A stretch of DNA of 64,000 nt. Source: Paraescarpia echinospica (taxonomy: Eukaryota; Annelida; Polychaeta; Sabellida; Siboglinidae). Below, piece after piece: positions 1 through 12,415 of this stretch. The stretch is from contig CM034534.1 in the NCBI GenBank assembly GCA_020002185.1, forward strand, positions 18,961,746 to 19,025,745, in the 5' to 3' direction. A program made the position numbers and the translations under genes. The notes beneath the pieces are model-generated. The model was given only the letters and a program-made list of their open reading frames with translations. It made no database searches and had not been told where the DNA came from. Numbering within the stretch: the first letter of the stretch is position 1; every line of letters begins with the position of its first letter.

Positions 1-1
1 A

Positions 2-810
2 TTTTTATTAGACGAAGGCGCTAATAGCGCAGATTTTCTGGAGGAGTATCTTGATGACATCAACGATGTCGCTAACAATTCAGCCGCATATTTTTCCGAT
101 CTGCTTCAGTGTGAATCTCTCGTGATTCAACAACCGCTTCATCGCCTTTTCACAGCAAAACGTAAATTCTTAGATTACAAACAACGGATCTCTGCCATGG
201 ATGATAGTAATCGACACGACGTTGCCCTTCTCAAGAATACATTGAGAGAAATATTTAGCATATTTAGACAATTCAATAATGTAGATTCCGGTGGCATCGT
301 TGCGATGTACTTACAAAATCTGATTGAGGGCAGATTCGTCAGCAAACGTGAACTTGCCGAAACGTTTATGTCGGAAAGTATAATGCAATTGTTGTCAAAG
401 CTGACAGCCTATTATACTTATGTTCATCAGCTCATTGAACATTACGAGCGACGCTTCAACGACGTGAACGACTTGGATTGCAAGCTGAATGTGGCTGTCT
501 CCAATGATTCTTTACTGCAGACACTTTTTGCTAACTTGTTTGATCGTTACGAGAAGGCGAATACTTCAGAGAAAGAAGTCATGGACGCTTGTTTCAAACT
601 TAACGACCACCTTCGTGTCAAAGACTTAATACATAAACATGAACATGGACATAGGTCGATGACTGGATGCCCTGTACATGAGTTATCAATTTGGTCGGAC
701 GTCAAGAATACAGCATTGACAATCTACATTTGGTTAAACAACTTGTCTTCGTTTAGAACCAAGCTGGAGAATTTCCTTCATGACACCCGACTTGACGGAA
801 ACTTTTATAG
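2..810 (+). CDS. DEG/ENaC-like channel, large internal exon (5' end outside window)
   Basis: The frame is open from base 2, so the exon starts before the window. It encodes about 269 residues, mostly polar and probably helical, with few cysteines (around LLQC, LDCK, DACF, TGCP). There is no membrane segment, which would suit an extracellular domain. The frame appears to stop at 812-814, but that stop lies inside a good splice donor: TATAG at the exon end, then GTAATG from 811. The exon leaves two bases (AG) that fit the micro-exon at 1572 and then the DEG/ENaC terminal exon at 9500. On its own this exon is not recognisable as DEG/ENaC. The assignment rests on strand, order and exact phase closure, so it is an inference. 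It could instead be the 3' end of an unrelated gene. Confidence 0.6.
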
Positions 811-1571
811 GTAATGTGTTATTACGTTTACTTGTACATTTACCATTGTTGATCTACACATTATTGTCTTATTTCTTTACTGCAAACAGAGCATACAAGG
901 GCAAAGCAACGTTTATGCAATGTAATCTGTTTTGGCTGATATTTGTGTTTCTTTCCAAGTGCTATAAAACCTAAGTATGTCTTCTGTGGCTGATATCCTT
1001 CACTTTGTTTGGGAAATGTAATATTTTAGTTAATACGTTTCTGTATTAAGTAAAAAATAATTGCAGACGTTCCAACATGGCATAAAGAAATAACGTTATA
1101 ATTATTACTATGTGGGATCTCACGGCAGGAGAATAACGAATAATGTTCCGTTGTTGGCGCAAAGTACCGAATATCTTCGACTTTATTTATCAGTGATCTA
1201 CTCCCGATCCGCCTGTGAAAAAAACACAGAATATTGCAAATGAAGATATGTTTATTTCTTATCCATAACTAATTAAATATTATCGTATAATCGTATTTAA
1301 TAAGTGTAACATTTCAAACATAAAAAGCGGGTCATCTGCCATCATGTAGACAAACTCCGACTGTCTGAGGAACTGTCTAGGAGAATGTTCAGTATTGAAA
1401 GAAATATTGATATGCCTACTTTTCTCATCCTTTGTTGATTCCATGTAAACGTTTCCTTTGTGGATGTTTTGGATGCGGTGCCTTACCCTATTTAAGCGAT
1501 TTTTTCAAAATCTTTTGAATGGCTGTTTGTTTTTACTCATGAACTGATACATTTTATTTATAATATTATAG
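811..1571 (+). other. Intron 1 of the DEG/ENaC-like gene (proposed)
   Basis: This AT-rich stretch lies between the donor GTAATG at 811 and the acceptor TATTATAG ending at 1571. I see no coding homology or transposable element in it. Short open frames here have no recognisable composition or motif. Confidence 0.5.
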
Positions 1572-1597
1572 GTTCATATATCCGGTTATAACACCTG
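1572..1597 (+). CDS. 26-nt micro-exon of the DEG/ENaC-like gene
   Basis: Twenty-six bases sit between an AG acceptor (1570-1571, after a T/A-rich tract) and a strong donor GTGAGAGG at 1598. The exon takes two bases from the upstream exon and leaves one base (G) for the terminal exon. It reads R-FIYPVITP-G, so the joined protein continues directly into GDIGGTLGL. A segment ending just before GDIGG is where DEG/ENaC proteins carry the short linker into M2. Phase closure on both sides is seen in the sequence; use in the real transcript is inferred. It is too short to find by homology alone. Confidence 0.5.
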
Positions 1598-2748
1598 GTG
1601 AGAGGCAAATAACATTGAATATATTATATAATTTAATCACTGCAATAAATTTAAAATGAAATATTAAGAAAGGTAAATCACGTAATTTATATACTCACTA
1701 GTAACGAAATAACACACGTAAAACAAAGTATCGGCAACACTCTGACTAAAGGATATATTAGTATAACTGATTTAACATGGATAAAGCAATAACATATAAT
1801 TAATTACGTCAATTGCAATATAACTAAACCATGCTATCGATGACATGTAATGGTTTTCGCAAACGTTTCTATAAAGTATCGTTAAATGCTGCCTTAAAAT
1901 AGTCTTAATTTGAGACTTAAACAATTCAAGTGAGTCAGCGACATGAATAATGTTAACTATAGGATAATCTCTGGGCCATTTAGACGCCTGACCTTAACTA
2001 AATACTCGTTCACATACGTGTTTTTAATAACGTCCAAGCTGTTGCTCTTGTCCAATTGCATACATGCCTCTTCACTTGATTTGGGGGAGGTGCGTTTTTT
2101 TAACTGCGATTGCAGGCTTCTAAATCATTCACATGGGTGCCTTCAGTCCTCCAGCGGATATCAGGCAGAGTACTTTACCTGAGAGGGTTCGTATCTCCAA
2201 CCTATCGTCCTGACTAGTATGCATAATTTGGTTAAAAATCTTTGTTTACATATTCTCTAAATTATCTACCAGAGGCAGGCACTCGATTGGGTAAATTGAC
2301 GCGGATATGACATATTGTTTTTGGTTATCTGGATCAAACGACGCGTGCCCTGAGTAATTATGCTGTCTTTCTTTTTGATTTTTTTAAATAACAATCCTAA
2401 AATTAATTGCACACTTTATTCCCTTTATGTTTGTACTACACATGTTTATCAATGATACTGTTAATGCAAAACATTTCTTTGAAATATCCGATATGTGATT
2501 GTACCTTGTTGTTGTAAATCTTTCGTTAGCGTAGCACACCAATTTCGTATGACGTCACATGTACTGAGGAAAAATGAAATCGTTTGTCTAAAAATGAACT
2601 ATGATGAAGAATGTTCAACAATTACATTGTTCAACCTAAACAGATTACTAGCGCAAGACTCCTGCGAAGCAACGTTTATGCAACGTTTATTCGTCTGGCA
2701 CGTTATCTAGGCGCATACTTCTGGCACAGGATATATGCGGCTCATGAA
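1598..2748 (+). other. Intron 2, 5' portion (no gene seen)
   Basis: AT-rich intron sequence between the micro-exon and the BEL/Pao insertion. Short open frames at 1943-2182 and 2495-2710 show no conserved motif, splice context or repeat homology and were not called as genes. Confidence 0.4.
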
Positions 2749-2976
2749 TTTGCGCGCCATTTGGCATGCTAGAAAGTTAGGGCGCCTCCTGGCGAACCAG
2801 GAGAAAAAGTTAGAGGTTCGTCATGTTGTTTAAATAATCGTCGAAGTGATAATTGCGCTTCAAATAACGTAAAAGCAACCCGTTAAAAGCAAAATCTGTC
2901 GCTGCCCCATAAACATAATCAAGGCTGTTCAAACAAGGTTTGGGGTGTTATCTACATAGACGGTCTATATATTGTA
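2749..2976 (+). repeat. 5' LTR of the BEL/Pao element
   Basis: This aligns over its length with 8308-8535: shared GCGCGCCATTT near the start, shared AATAACGTAAAAGCAAC in the middle, and a GTTATCTA-type stretch near the end. The first bases read TTTGCG where the 3' LTR reads TGTGCG, suggesting a mutated TG terminus. The two LTRs differ at many positions, so the insertion is old. Confidence 0.8.
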
Positions 2977-3079
2977 ACGCTACGCGAAATGTGCATGAAA
3001 GTGAAAGCGCGAGTGCCGCTGCACGCCGCCTCGCCGCTCGACGATCGAGTAGTAAGAACGCGCTGTTTGAACCTGTAAT

Positions 3080-4871
3080 ATGGTGGTCAGTTTGGTCGGA
3101 ACCCTCCCTGCTGGACGTTGTTCAATGATACGAAGGGGTATTAGTGCCAAGCTCGGCATCGATATGGCCTTATGTGGTGAGACTGACAGGACTGGTGTGA
3201 CTAGGTCACCTATGGCTAATGCTCCAATGCATGCAGCCTACGATGAATTTGATACTATGGGAAGTGTGAGTCAAATCCCTCGTGGGTCTAGAACATCGTC
3301 AAACTCTAGAACAAACTCTGAGGTATCATTTAAGGAGAAAGGAGCCCAAGTTGAAGCTGAACATGCGAGATGGAAACTTCAGTTGGCTGTGAAAAGGATC
3401 AAAAGGGAACTAGAACGAAAGCGGAAACATACATGTAAGGAAGCAGAGTTAAAACAGATGCAAGCAGAGAACGAAGCAGTTGGGGATCTTGAAAAGGATC
3501 AGGAGGCAGTTAAACTTAATGAACTTATGTAAAACTGTGGGAGGATGTTGATGTAAGTGAATTTGTCCCCAGTTTTTCAAGTAAATGCAAAGACAAAGAA
3601 GAACAACATGCTTCGCACCCCACTACTGAAATAAGTACAGCAGTTCCACTGGGTGTTGCGTTCATGACAAGTACAATGGCCACACATGTCGTAACTCCTT
3701 TTGTGTATGATTCTGCATCGCACAGTTATCTTGTTCCAAATGCCTCCACGTTTGTGTCTCAGGGGGCACCGGGAGGTTTGTAGAACACCTTCAGTGGTAT
3801 GAGAGGTATGCCAGGAAGAACAAGTTGGAATCCGCCATCAGTGCATGGAAATCCGACTACCAGCGGTACTGATAACAACATCAATCTGGCGCTCGTACAC
3901 ACTCTCTAGAAGATCATATAGCAATCAGAACTGCCTGACCTCCACCCGTGACATTTGATGATACCTCCGCTAAATTTCCGAAGTTTATGAGAAACTTCGA
4001 AGATCGGGTTGCGTCAAAGTTCTTCTCAGACAGCGTCAAGTTGTCCCACTGGTTTTATGTACAACAGGAGATGCAAACAAAGCAATCAAGCACTACGAAG
4101 GGACGGTGCATGGCTATCGACAGGTATTGGCAATCATGCAAGAACCATTTGGACGTCGATTTCAGATTTTCAAATCATGTATGGATCGAATTATCTAGAG
4201 GCCACAGTTGTCATTGTACGACAGGAAAGGCCTACTGGAGTTCTCAGATCAGCTCAAGTCTACATACAAAACGCTGGAGGACCACGAGTTGCTCCCAGAA
4301 GCAAACAGACAAACATTTTTGAGAATCATATTCGACCGAGTCCCTCTCAGTTGACAGGATGGATGGGTCTGTCGTGTAATGGATCTTCAAAACGCAGGGC
4401 AGAGTCCGAAGTTTGAAGACATGGTGCGATTCATTCAGAATTTAGCCAGAGCGCTAAATCACAGTCTTCGCCATTCGATCGACCGGTAGTTGCAGTTCCA
4501 GTAAACCTCCTGGCAGGAAATGTAATGACTTCAAGAAAGGTGCAGATATCCATACTGCTTTTAAGAGGGAAACTACACTTTCCACCGGAGTCGCCAAAGG
4601 TGTAGAACGTATGAATGGCAAGGAGAAGCAGAATGACGGATATAATGCGTCACGTACTAGAGACAGTAAGGACTGCAGTTACTGCGAAGGCAGGCATATC
4701 ATCGGAGACTGTGCTGGGTTTAAACGTAGGACACTGGAATTCCGGAATAAATTCGTGAGGATCCATAACGTATGCTTCTACTGCCTTGGAAGGCACTACA
4801 GTAGGAACTGCGAACACAAGCAGAATTGCCCTGAGAAGGGATGTAACATGCGGAAAATGGAAACTCTGTGA
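3080..4871 (+). pseudogene. BEL/Pao gag remnant
   Basis: The N-terminal part (3080-3532) ends in a lysine/glutamate-rich coiled-coil-like stretch. A frame at about 3940-4140 resembles the DUF1759 capsid region of Pao-type Gag (sequence around FPKFMRNFEDRV). A last piece (4611-4871) carries two zinc knuckles, CSYCEGRHIIGDC and VCFYCLGRHYSRNC, a pattern typical of BEL/Pao Gag. Stops and frameshifts separate the pieces, so no full Gag can be made. Confidence 0.85.
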
Positions 4872-5220
4872 CGACACTTAGTATTCTGGATTCGGGAGCT
4901 AGTGCGACTCCAGTTACACAGTCGATAGCAAAGAAATTAGATGTTCAGGGAACACCTGACGTTATCAGCGTCAACACGATCCCAACAAAAGGTCAAGACC
5001 AAAAGGTAACGGTCTTTGGATGTAGCCTGTCTCCCGTTGCCGTGGCTGATCCACAGATTCCCGTGAGATGAGCACACGTCGTGAAAGATCTGCATATGCT
5101 CGCTATAGGCTGCACTCACTGGACCTTTCAGAATGGTCACACCTAGAGGGGCTAGACTTGCAAACATACGTTGAAGAGGACCAACCCACAATGACACGGA
5201 ATCTGGTGTTAGCATCAACT
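4868..5220 (+). pseudogene. BEL/Pao aspartic protease remnant
   Basis: A short frame directly after the zinc knuckles contains LDSGAS, matching the active-site D-S/T-G motif of retroviral-type aspartic proteases, followed by a plausible fold segment (AKKLDVQG). The frame closes at 5071. The stretch to about 5220 holds scrambled protease-to-RT linker sequence. It is degraded. Confidence 0.75.
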
Positions 5221-5222
5221 TC

Positions 5223-5940
5223 TTGACCAAGAGATCAAGTTTATTCTCACCGAACTGTAACCACGACAACATAGATCCAACAGATATTCCGGGTGGTGAT
5301 GCTATCCGTTCAAACGAAATTACCTTGGTAAAGTCAGTAGAGCGGATCTGGCAGTTGGAGAAACACGGGTTCGAGAGCGATGAGTGTAAGACCATGTCTG
5401 TGGAGAACAAAAGGGCGTTGAACATGTTGCACAAGAATACGAAAGTGGTCGATGGACAGTACGATATTGGTCTGCTTTGGAGAGATGAACACCCCGCATT
5501 GCCAAACAACAGGGTTGTGGCAACAAAGAGACTAGGTCTTCTGGGCAGACGCTTCAAGCAGAAGCCACAGTTTGCAAGAAAGTACTTCGAGGCAATGTCT
5601 GAAAATATTACTAAAGGCTACGCGAGATTACTGTCCGATGAAGAAGCTGCTCAAACTAGCCCAAGGACGTGGTATCTACCACATCATGGAGTTGAGAGTT
5701 CAAATAAGCCTGGAAAGGTCTGTGTTGTCTATGAAGCAGCATCGCTATACGGACGGACTTCGCTGAACCAAGAGTTGATGCAGGGACCGATCTGAATAAC
5801 AGTCACGTGGGTGTGCTCCTGAGATTCCGGCAGGATAACGTTGCAGTAGTTGCTGACATCGAAGGGATGTTCCATCAGTTCAGTGTGCCTAAACACGACT
5901 GTGATGCTCAGCAGGCAGCAGTCGTAGCCGCGAGGATGGA
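5223..5940 (+). pseudogene. BEL/Pao reverse transcriptase, truncated
   Basis: The 190-residue frame 5223-5795 contains the Pao RT signature: [21 protein letters not shown], then [10 protein letters not shown]. The next frame (5807 on) adds VGVLLRFRQ and [10 protein letters not shown], which includes the first catalytic aspartate. Similarity stops around 5925. The YxDD catalytic motif and the thumb are missing, because the sequence jumps to the end of RNase H. The product would be inactive. Confidence 0.88.
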
Positions 5941-5967
5941 TGGTCTCATCAGGAGAGAGATTGATTT

Positions 5968-7640
5968 ACGTATTGCAAGGGTTGTGTTCTGGAGAGACTC
6001 CAGAATAACTCTGTAGTACATACGGAATGAGACACAACGATTCAAAACGTATGTGGCAAGCAGGGTGACGGAGATCAAGGATTCATCAAAACCAAAACAG
6101 TGGAGACATGTCCCAGGAAAGGAAAATCCTGCCGATGATGCTTCGAGGGGCCAGACTGTGCGGTCTTTCCTTCGGAATGAGCGATGGTTTCGTGGGCCGG
6201 ACTTTCTCTGGCGTTCGGAAGATGCATGGTCTCCTAATGACAGTGGAGCCTTGTCCAATGGCGACCCAGAACTGAAGGACAAAACATTGGTTGGGATTAT
6301 GACATCGCCTTATTCGCTTGATCAGCTACTGAAAATATATTCTTCTTGGACTGCCACACCGAAAAAAATTCCCATTCTGATCAAATTCAGTTGTTACGTC
6401 AAAGCAAAGGGACAGAAAGCCATCGATCAGCAGCATGACCGTTTTGAAAAGGAGATATGTCAAGAAGATCTCACAAGGGCCACTCAGGCTCTTGTGAGGT
6501 ACATCCAGAGATCGTCATATGCAGATGAAGTCGACGACATTGAGAAGTTGGGCAGGGTCAAGACGTCGAACTCCCTAAAGAAACTGAACCCAGTCTTGGT
6601 GGACGGCGTTCTATGCGTCAAAAATGTCAGAGGCACCTTTGATTCGTAGTACCCGATGATCATCCCCAAGAGTCATCACTTGGCGACCTTACAGATAACT
6701 TACTTTCACCCACGCTGGTCAAGAACATGTTCTTGCTAGACTGCGAGAACAGTTCTGGATCCCAAAGGTCCTGCATTGGATGTCGGAAGCGCCACACTAT
6801 GAAGATGACGCAGAGGATGGCTGACGTACCTGGGATGTGGAGTGGAGTGGACTACTTCGTAACTATGCTGATCAAAAGAGGACGATTCATTGTAAAATGA
6901 TGGGGCGCTTTGTTTACCTGCATGAACGTAAGGGCAATACATCAAAGTCGCCGATTCAATCACTGGACACCAGCTCGGTCATCAATGCCCTTCGTCGCTT
7001 CATTGGTCGCAGAGGACATCCGAGGACATTTGGTCCAAAAATAGGACTAACTTTGTTGCAGCCATTTCTGAGTGGAATCAAGAGCAAATCAAACGAGAAC
7101 TCCACCAGAAGGGGATTCACTGGCACTTCCAGTCGCCAGGAGCTTCCCATATGTCGGGTGTTTTGGAACGCCTTGTAAAGTCGGTGACACTTGCCTTGAA
7201 GGCCGTTCTCAGAGGATGTCTTGCCAGTGAAGACGTACTAGTTACCTCACTCGTTGAGGTAGAGAAAATCCTAAACAGTCGTCCCCTGTGCAAGAGCAGT
7301 GACGATCCTAATGATGATGAAGTACTAACCATGAATGATTTCCTGCTCCAACGGGGAGAGTTGTCGTTGCCTCCTGGAGGTTTCTTTAAGACGGATCAGT
7401 ACCACAGGAAGAGATGGAGACAAGTACAAATTATGCCGAACCACTTCTGGAAGCGATGACTAAAGGACTATCATCCTACTCTCCAGGAGAGGAGCAAGTG
7501 GCATCAGAAAACTCGTAACGCAGCAGTTGGCGATCTCGTTCTTTTAGCGGATGACGACGTCTCCAGAGGAAATTGGCCGTTTGGTAGAATCACCGGGACA
7601 TTTCCCGGTCGTGATGGTTGCGTACGAACAGTATAGGTGA
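5968..7640 (+). pseudogene. BEL/Pao RNase H tail, integrase and C-terminal domain, broken
   Basis: [11 protein letters not shown] and ETQRFKTYVASRV match the end of the Pao RNase H region, followed by WRHVPGKENPADDASRG. A zinc-binding integrase N-terminus is suggested around IIPKSHHLATL. The core appears in pieces (LDTSSVINALRRFIGRRGHP; SRPLCKS), and the C-terminal DUF5641-like part reads DQYHRKRWRQVQ with GDLVLLADDD further on. Frames change at about 6649, 7178 and 7459, and the catalytic core is incomplete. Confidence 0.85.
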
Positions 7641-8307
7641 AGACAAGAAGCTCGCATCTCGTTTGGCCAATTCAGAAGCTGTGTCTTCATGAGGAAATCA
7701 GTGGTGGACATTCTGCAGAAGATGACTCGAAGGGTTAGCACATTAAGTATCAATACTCAGTGTGTTGAGTATGCACAACGATGTGTGCTGTTTGTGTGTG
7801 AGTGTCTTCTAGTGACAGTTACACGGTGAATAGACTCATAATTGGACTATTTCCTATTTGGGAAATCAATGCTTTACGTTTGTTAGAATTATTCTTATGT
7901 ATAGATACGCCAGTGGACTGTTAAGAGAGTTCATTCTCAAGGTGACATAAGGGCAGAATAATCCCTTTACCTTTCATATATGTGAAGCGTTTGGTAGTAT
8001 ACCCAGCCTTCGTGTATTGTAGTAGCTTAACTGGACTATTTGAGTTATGTAACTCAATTTGTAGAGTAGCAACTGTTCTGCGTTTCTTGTTTCCATTCAA
8101 GTGGGAATGTTTACTGTGTAATTCATTTGTATCTGTTGATGAACCTGGACATTCATTGTCGTGTGATTATTGAACGTTGCGTTCTTGGATTCAATCTTGG
8201 ACAGAAACGTGGACTTTCTGGTGTTTAATATAACTAATGTTCTTAGTTTTTATGGCGCTTTAGAATTTGATTGAATGTTTCGTTTCGGGCTCTCCATGAG
8301 GGGAGTA
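7641..8307 (+). other. BEL/Pao 3' untranslated region with polypurine tract
   Basis: Non-coding sequence between the integrase remnant and the 3' LTR. A polypurine tract GAGGGGAG (8298-8305) sits two bases before the LTR start, where plus-strand priming occurs in LTR retrotransposons. Confidence 0.6.
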
Positions 8308-8535
8308 TGTGCGCGCCATTTCGCATGCTAGAAAGGTAGGTCGGCTCCTGGCGAATGAGGAGAAAAGGGTAGAGGTTCGCCATGTTGTTTAGATAATTGT
8401 CGAGGTGACAATTGCGCATCGAATAACGTAAAAGCAACGAGATACGGGCAAAATCTGTCGTTGCCTCGTAAACATAATAAACGCTGTTCAAACAACGATT
8501 GGGTTGTTATCTATACAGACATATATATAATGACA
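8308..8535 (+). repeat. 3' LTR of the BEL/Pao element
   Basis: Partner of 2749-2976. It begins TGTGCGCGCC and ends near TGACA, fitting TG...CA termini. It contains AATAAA at 8476-8481, a likely polyadenylation signal that is mutated in the 5' LTR (AATCAA). Confidence 0.8.
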
Positions 8536-8847
8536 ACTTTAACTTTGTGTTTCAGTCGGAACTTCGTAGAATTGAACATTTATATGCGAGATCTGCGAAT
8601 TGAGCAACGCGAACAGCATAAGGCCTATCTTCTCATTGACTTACTAAGTAAGGCCCTTTTGTGTTATTACAGGGGAACTGAAACCTCACACATAGCTACC
8701 TACATTGTGTTAGTTAATTTGTAATTTGTTTGTAATTCTTTAAGTCAGAGCTGTTTCGGCTTGCAAGGAAACTATATAAATAGGTACATTTTCTCGCCGT
8801 GCAACGCCGCGCGAAAACTCATTATATATAATATATATAAATATATG

Positions 8848-8861
<14 letters not shown>

Positions 8862-8908
<47 letters not shown>

Positions 8909-9317
8909 GCATGTGTGTGTGTGTGTGTGTGTGTGTGTAACATAACGTTGACTAATATTGATTATTTACTAAACATTATATAAACAAAAATGTTAGGTGT
9001 CGCAATTTGATGAGAGATGTCTTATAAATACTAGTTTACATCACATATATTGCCTCTCTTTAAACTGTATTGGTACGGGCAGGAATTGATACCACTTATC
9101 ATTTCTGTATTGTAAAGTTTCAGATATTTGTTCCGATATTCACATATATCCGATTTTGACATATCTTAGCACTGAAACCTAATGGGTGAATAAACAAGTT
9201 CCCCTTACCCCAGTGTTTTTAGAAAGGATGGATGAAATAACTACATTTTCACCAATGTATATATAAATTATATATATATATATATATATAATGATGTATA
9301 TATATATATATCCAGGT

Positions 9318-9349
<32 letters not shown>

Positions 9350-9365
9350 ACATACATGTATATAA
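8862..9365. repeat. (GT)n and (TA)n microsatellites
   Basis: A (GT)n tract with few interruptions covers about 8862-8938, and a (TA)n/ATGTATA-rich tract about 9250-9365. Both lie in the last intron of the DEG/ENaC-like gene. Open frames across them are composition artefacts. Confidence 0.95.
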
Positions 9366-9499
9366 TATATACACAAACACATAGAAACACACACAGACAC
9401 ATACGTATATCGCAAAAAATCACTACCTATAACACATGCACCGTTTCTGTAAAACCTCACACCGGATATTGCTGTAATTATTACGCATGCGTGTTATAG

Positions 9500-9639
9500 G
9501 CGATATCGGCGGTACACTGGGACTGCTAATTGGGGCCAGCGTCATAACCCTCCTCGAAGCTGTCGATGTGTTCGCCATCTACTTGGCCACCAGACGGCGC
9601 AACGTGTACGTGTTGAAAGCTGAAAACGGCGAGATCTGA
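9500..9639 (+). CDS. DEG/ENaC channel, terminal exon (pre-M2, M2, C-tail)
   Basis: After an AG acceptor at 9498-9499 the frame reads GDIGGTLGLLIGAS then VITLLEAVDVFAIYLATRRR and a short tail ending in a TGA stop at 9637-9639. G-D/x-I-G-G-x-L-G-L-x-x-G-A-S followed by a hydrophobic helix and basic residues is the diagnostic pre-M2/M2 signature of DEG/ENaC/ASIC sodium channels. GAS is the G-x-S selectivity-filter triplet. The exon needs one base from upstream to complete GGC (Gly), which the micro-exon at 1572 supplies. The C-terminal tail is short (about 20 residues). The family call is strong. The natural ligand or gating stimulus cannot be told from this piece. Confidence 0.9.
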
Positions 9640-9957
9640 TATTAATGTAAACAAGCTAACGCAATCTAGCGGAAAGTACTATGTGAGATTAGAAACAAAT
9701 GTCCATCTTTACTGACGCTCGCCAAGATCAAGCTTGAATATTTGGAGTCAACTCAACACGCGTTTTAACCAACATACGTTGCATCAGTTAAATAACTATT
9801 GTGAAACAACATTACGTCTTCGTTGCTACAAAACATATTGGTAGTGTTGCAAACAGGATGGGAAATGTACGAAGAATCTGTAATGTATAATTTGATATCA
9901 ACTTAATTGAGTGTAACGTATACTGTTTGTCGATACTTTGCTAGACAAATGGGCGTA
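9640..9957. other. 3' flank of the DEG/ENaC gene (no further gene)
   Basis: Probable 3' untranslated and intergenic sequence. I see no AATAAA signal and no coding similarity. The block A duplication begins at the GT tract that follows. Confidence 0.4.
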
Positions 9958-11477
<1,520 letters not shown>

Positions 11478-11500
11478 CGTGTGTGTGTGTGTGTGTGTGT

Positions 11501-11532
<32 letters not shown>

Positions 11533-11617
11533 TGAATGACGTGTGTGTGTGTGAGTGTGTGCGTTTGTATGTGCGTGTGTGCTTGAGTATGAGTGTTTGT
11601 CTGTGTGTGTCTGATTG

Positions 11618-11654
<37 letters not shown>

Positions 11655-12094
11655 TGTGGTTTGGGTATGTGATTTGTGAGAGCGCGTGTGTGTGCGTGTG
11701 TGTGTGTGTGTGTGCCTGTGTGTGCGTGTGTGTGTGTTTGGGTGTGAGCGTGCGTGTGTGAGTGTGCGTATGTATATACGTGTCTGGGTTTGATTTGTTA
11801 GTGTGTGTGCGTAAGTATGTGTGCATGTGTGTGCTTGCGTGTGTGTTTATGTATGTACGTGTCTGTGTATGTGGGTGTTTGTGAGTGTGTGTGAGTGTGA
11901 GTGTGTGTGCATGTGTATGTCTTTGTATGTATCTGTGTGTGCGGAGTGTGCGTGTGTCTGTGTGTGCGTGTGTGTTTGTGTGTGTGCGTGAGAATACGTG
12001 TGTGTGAAGTGTGTGTGTGAGTGTGTGAATGTGCGTGTGAGTGAGTGTGTTCGTCTGTGTGTATGCGTGTGTGTTTGTGTGTCTTTGTTTCTCT

Positions 12095-12163
<69 letters not shown>

Positions 12164-12415
12164 TGTATGTGCGTGTGCGTGTCTCTGTTTTGTGTGTGCG
12201 TGTCTCTGTTTTGTGTGAGTGTGATTGTGTGTGAGTGTGTGTGTGTGAGTGTGTGTGTGTGGTTTCGCGTGTGTTTGTTAGTGTCTTTGTTTGTGTGTTT
12301 TGTTGTGTGTGTGTTTTGTGGTGTTCGTGTTTTGTGGTGTATGTGTTGTGTGTGTGAGTGTGTGTTTGAGAGTGTGCTTGTGTGTGCGTGTGTGTGCGTG
12401 AGTGTGCTCGTGTGT
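11478..12415. repeat. Long GT-rich low-complexity tract
   Basis: Almost a kilobase of imperfect (GT)n with GC, GA and TTTG interruptions, including a pure stretch near 12100-12160 that is missing in block B. Long cysteine/valine frames on one strand and threonine/histidine frames on the other are artefacts of the dinucleotide repeat. Confidence 0.95.

Larger units (their letters stand above)
2749..8535 (+). mobile_element. Decayed BEL/Pao LTR retrotransposon
   Basis: Two related terminal repeats of about 228 bp (2749-2976 and 8308-8535) enclose an internal region with the order gag, protease, reverse transcriptase, RNase H, integrase. This order, the paired zinc knuckles and the RT motif ending in LNQELMQGP are hallmarks of BEL/Pao elements. 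The reading frame is broken many times and part of RT/RNase H is missing, so the element cannot be autonomous. It sits in the same orientation as the host gene, inside the proposed last intron. A convincing target-site duplication could not be read because the LTR ends are worn. Confidence 0.9.

Noticed and set aside
5572..6282. Minor frames overlapping the BEL/Pao RT on either strand
   Set aside because: Shadows of the RT and RNase H reading frames.
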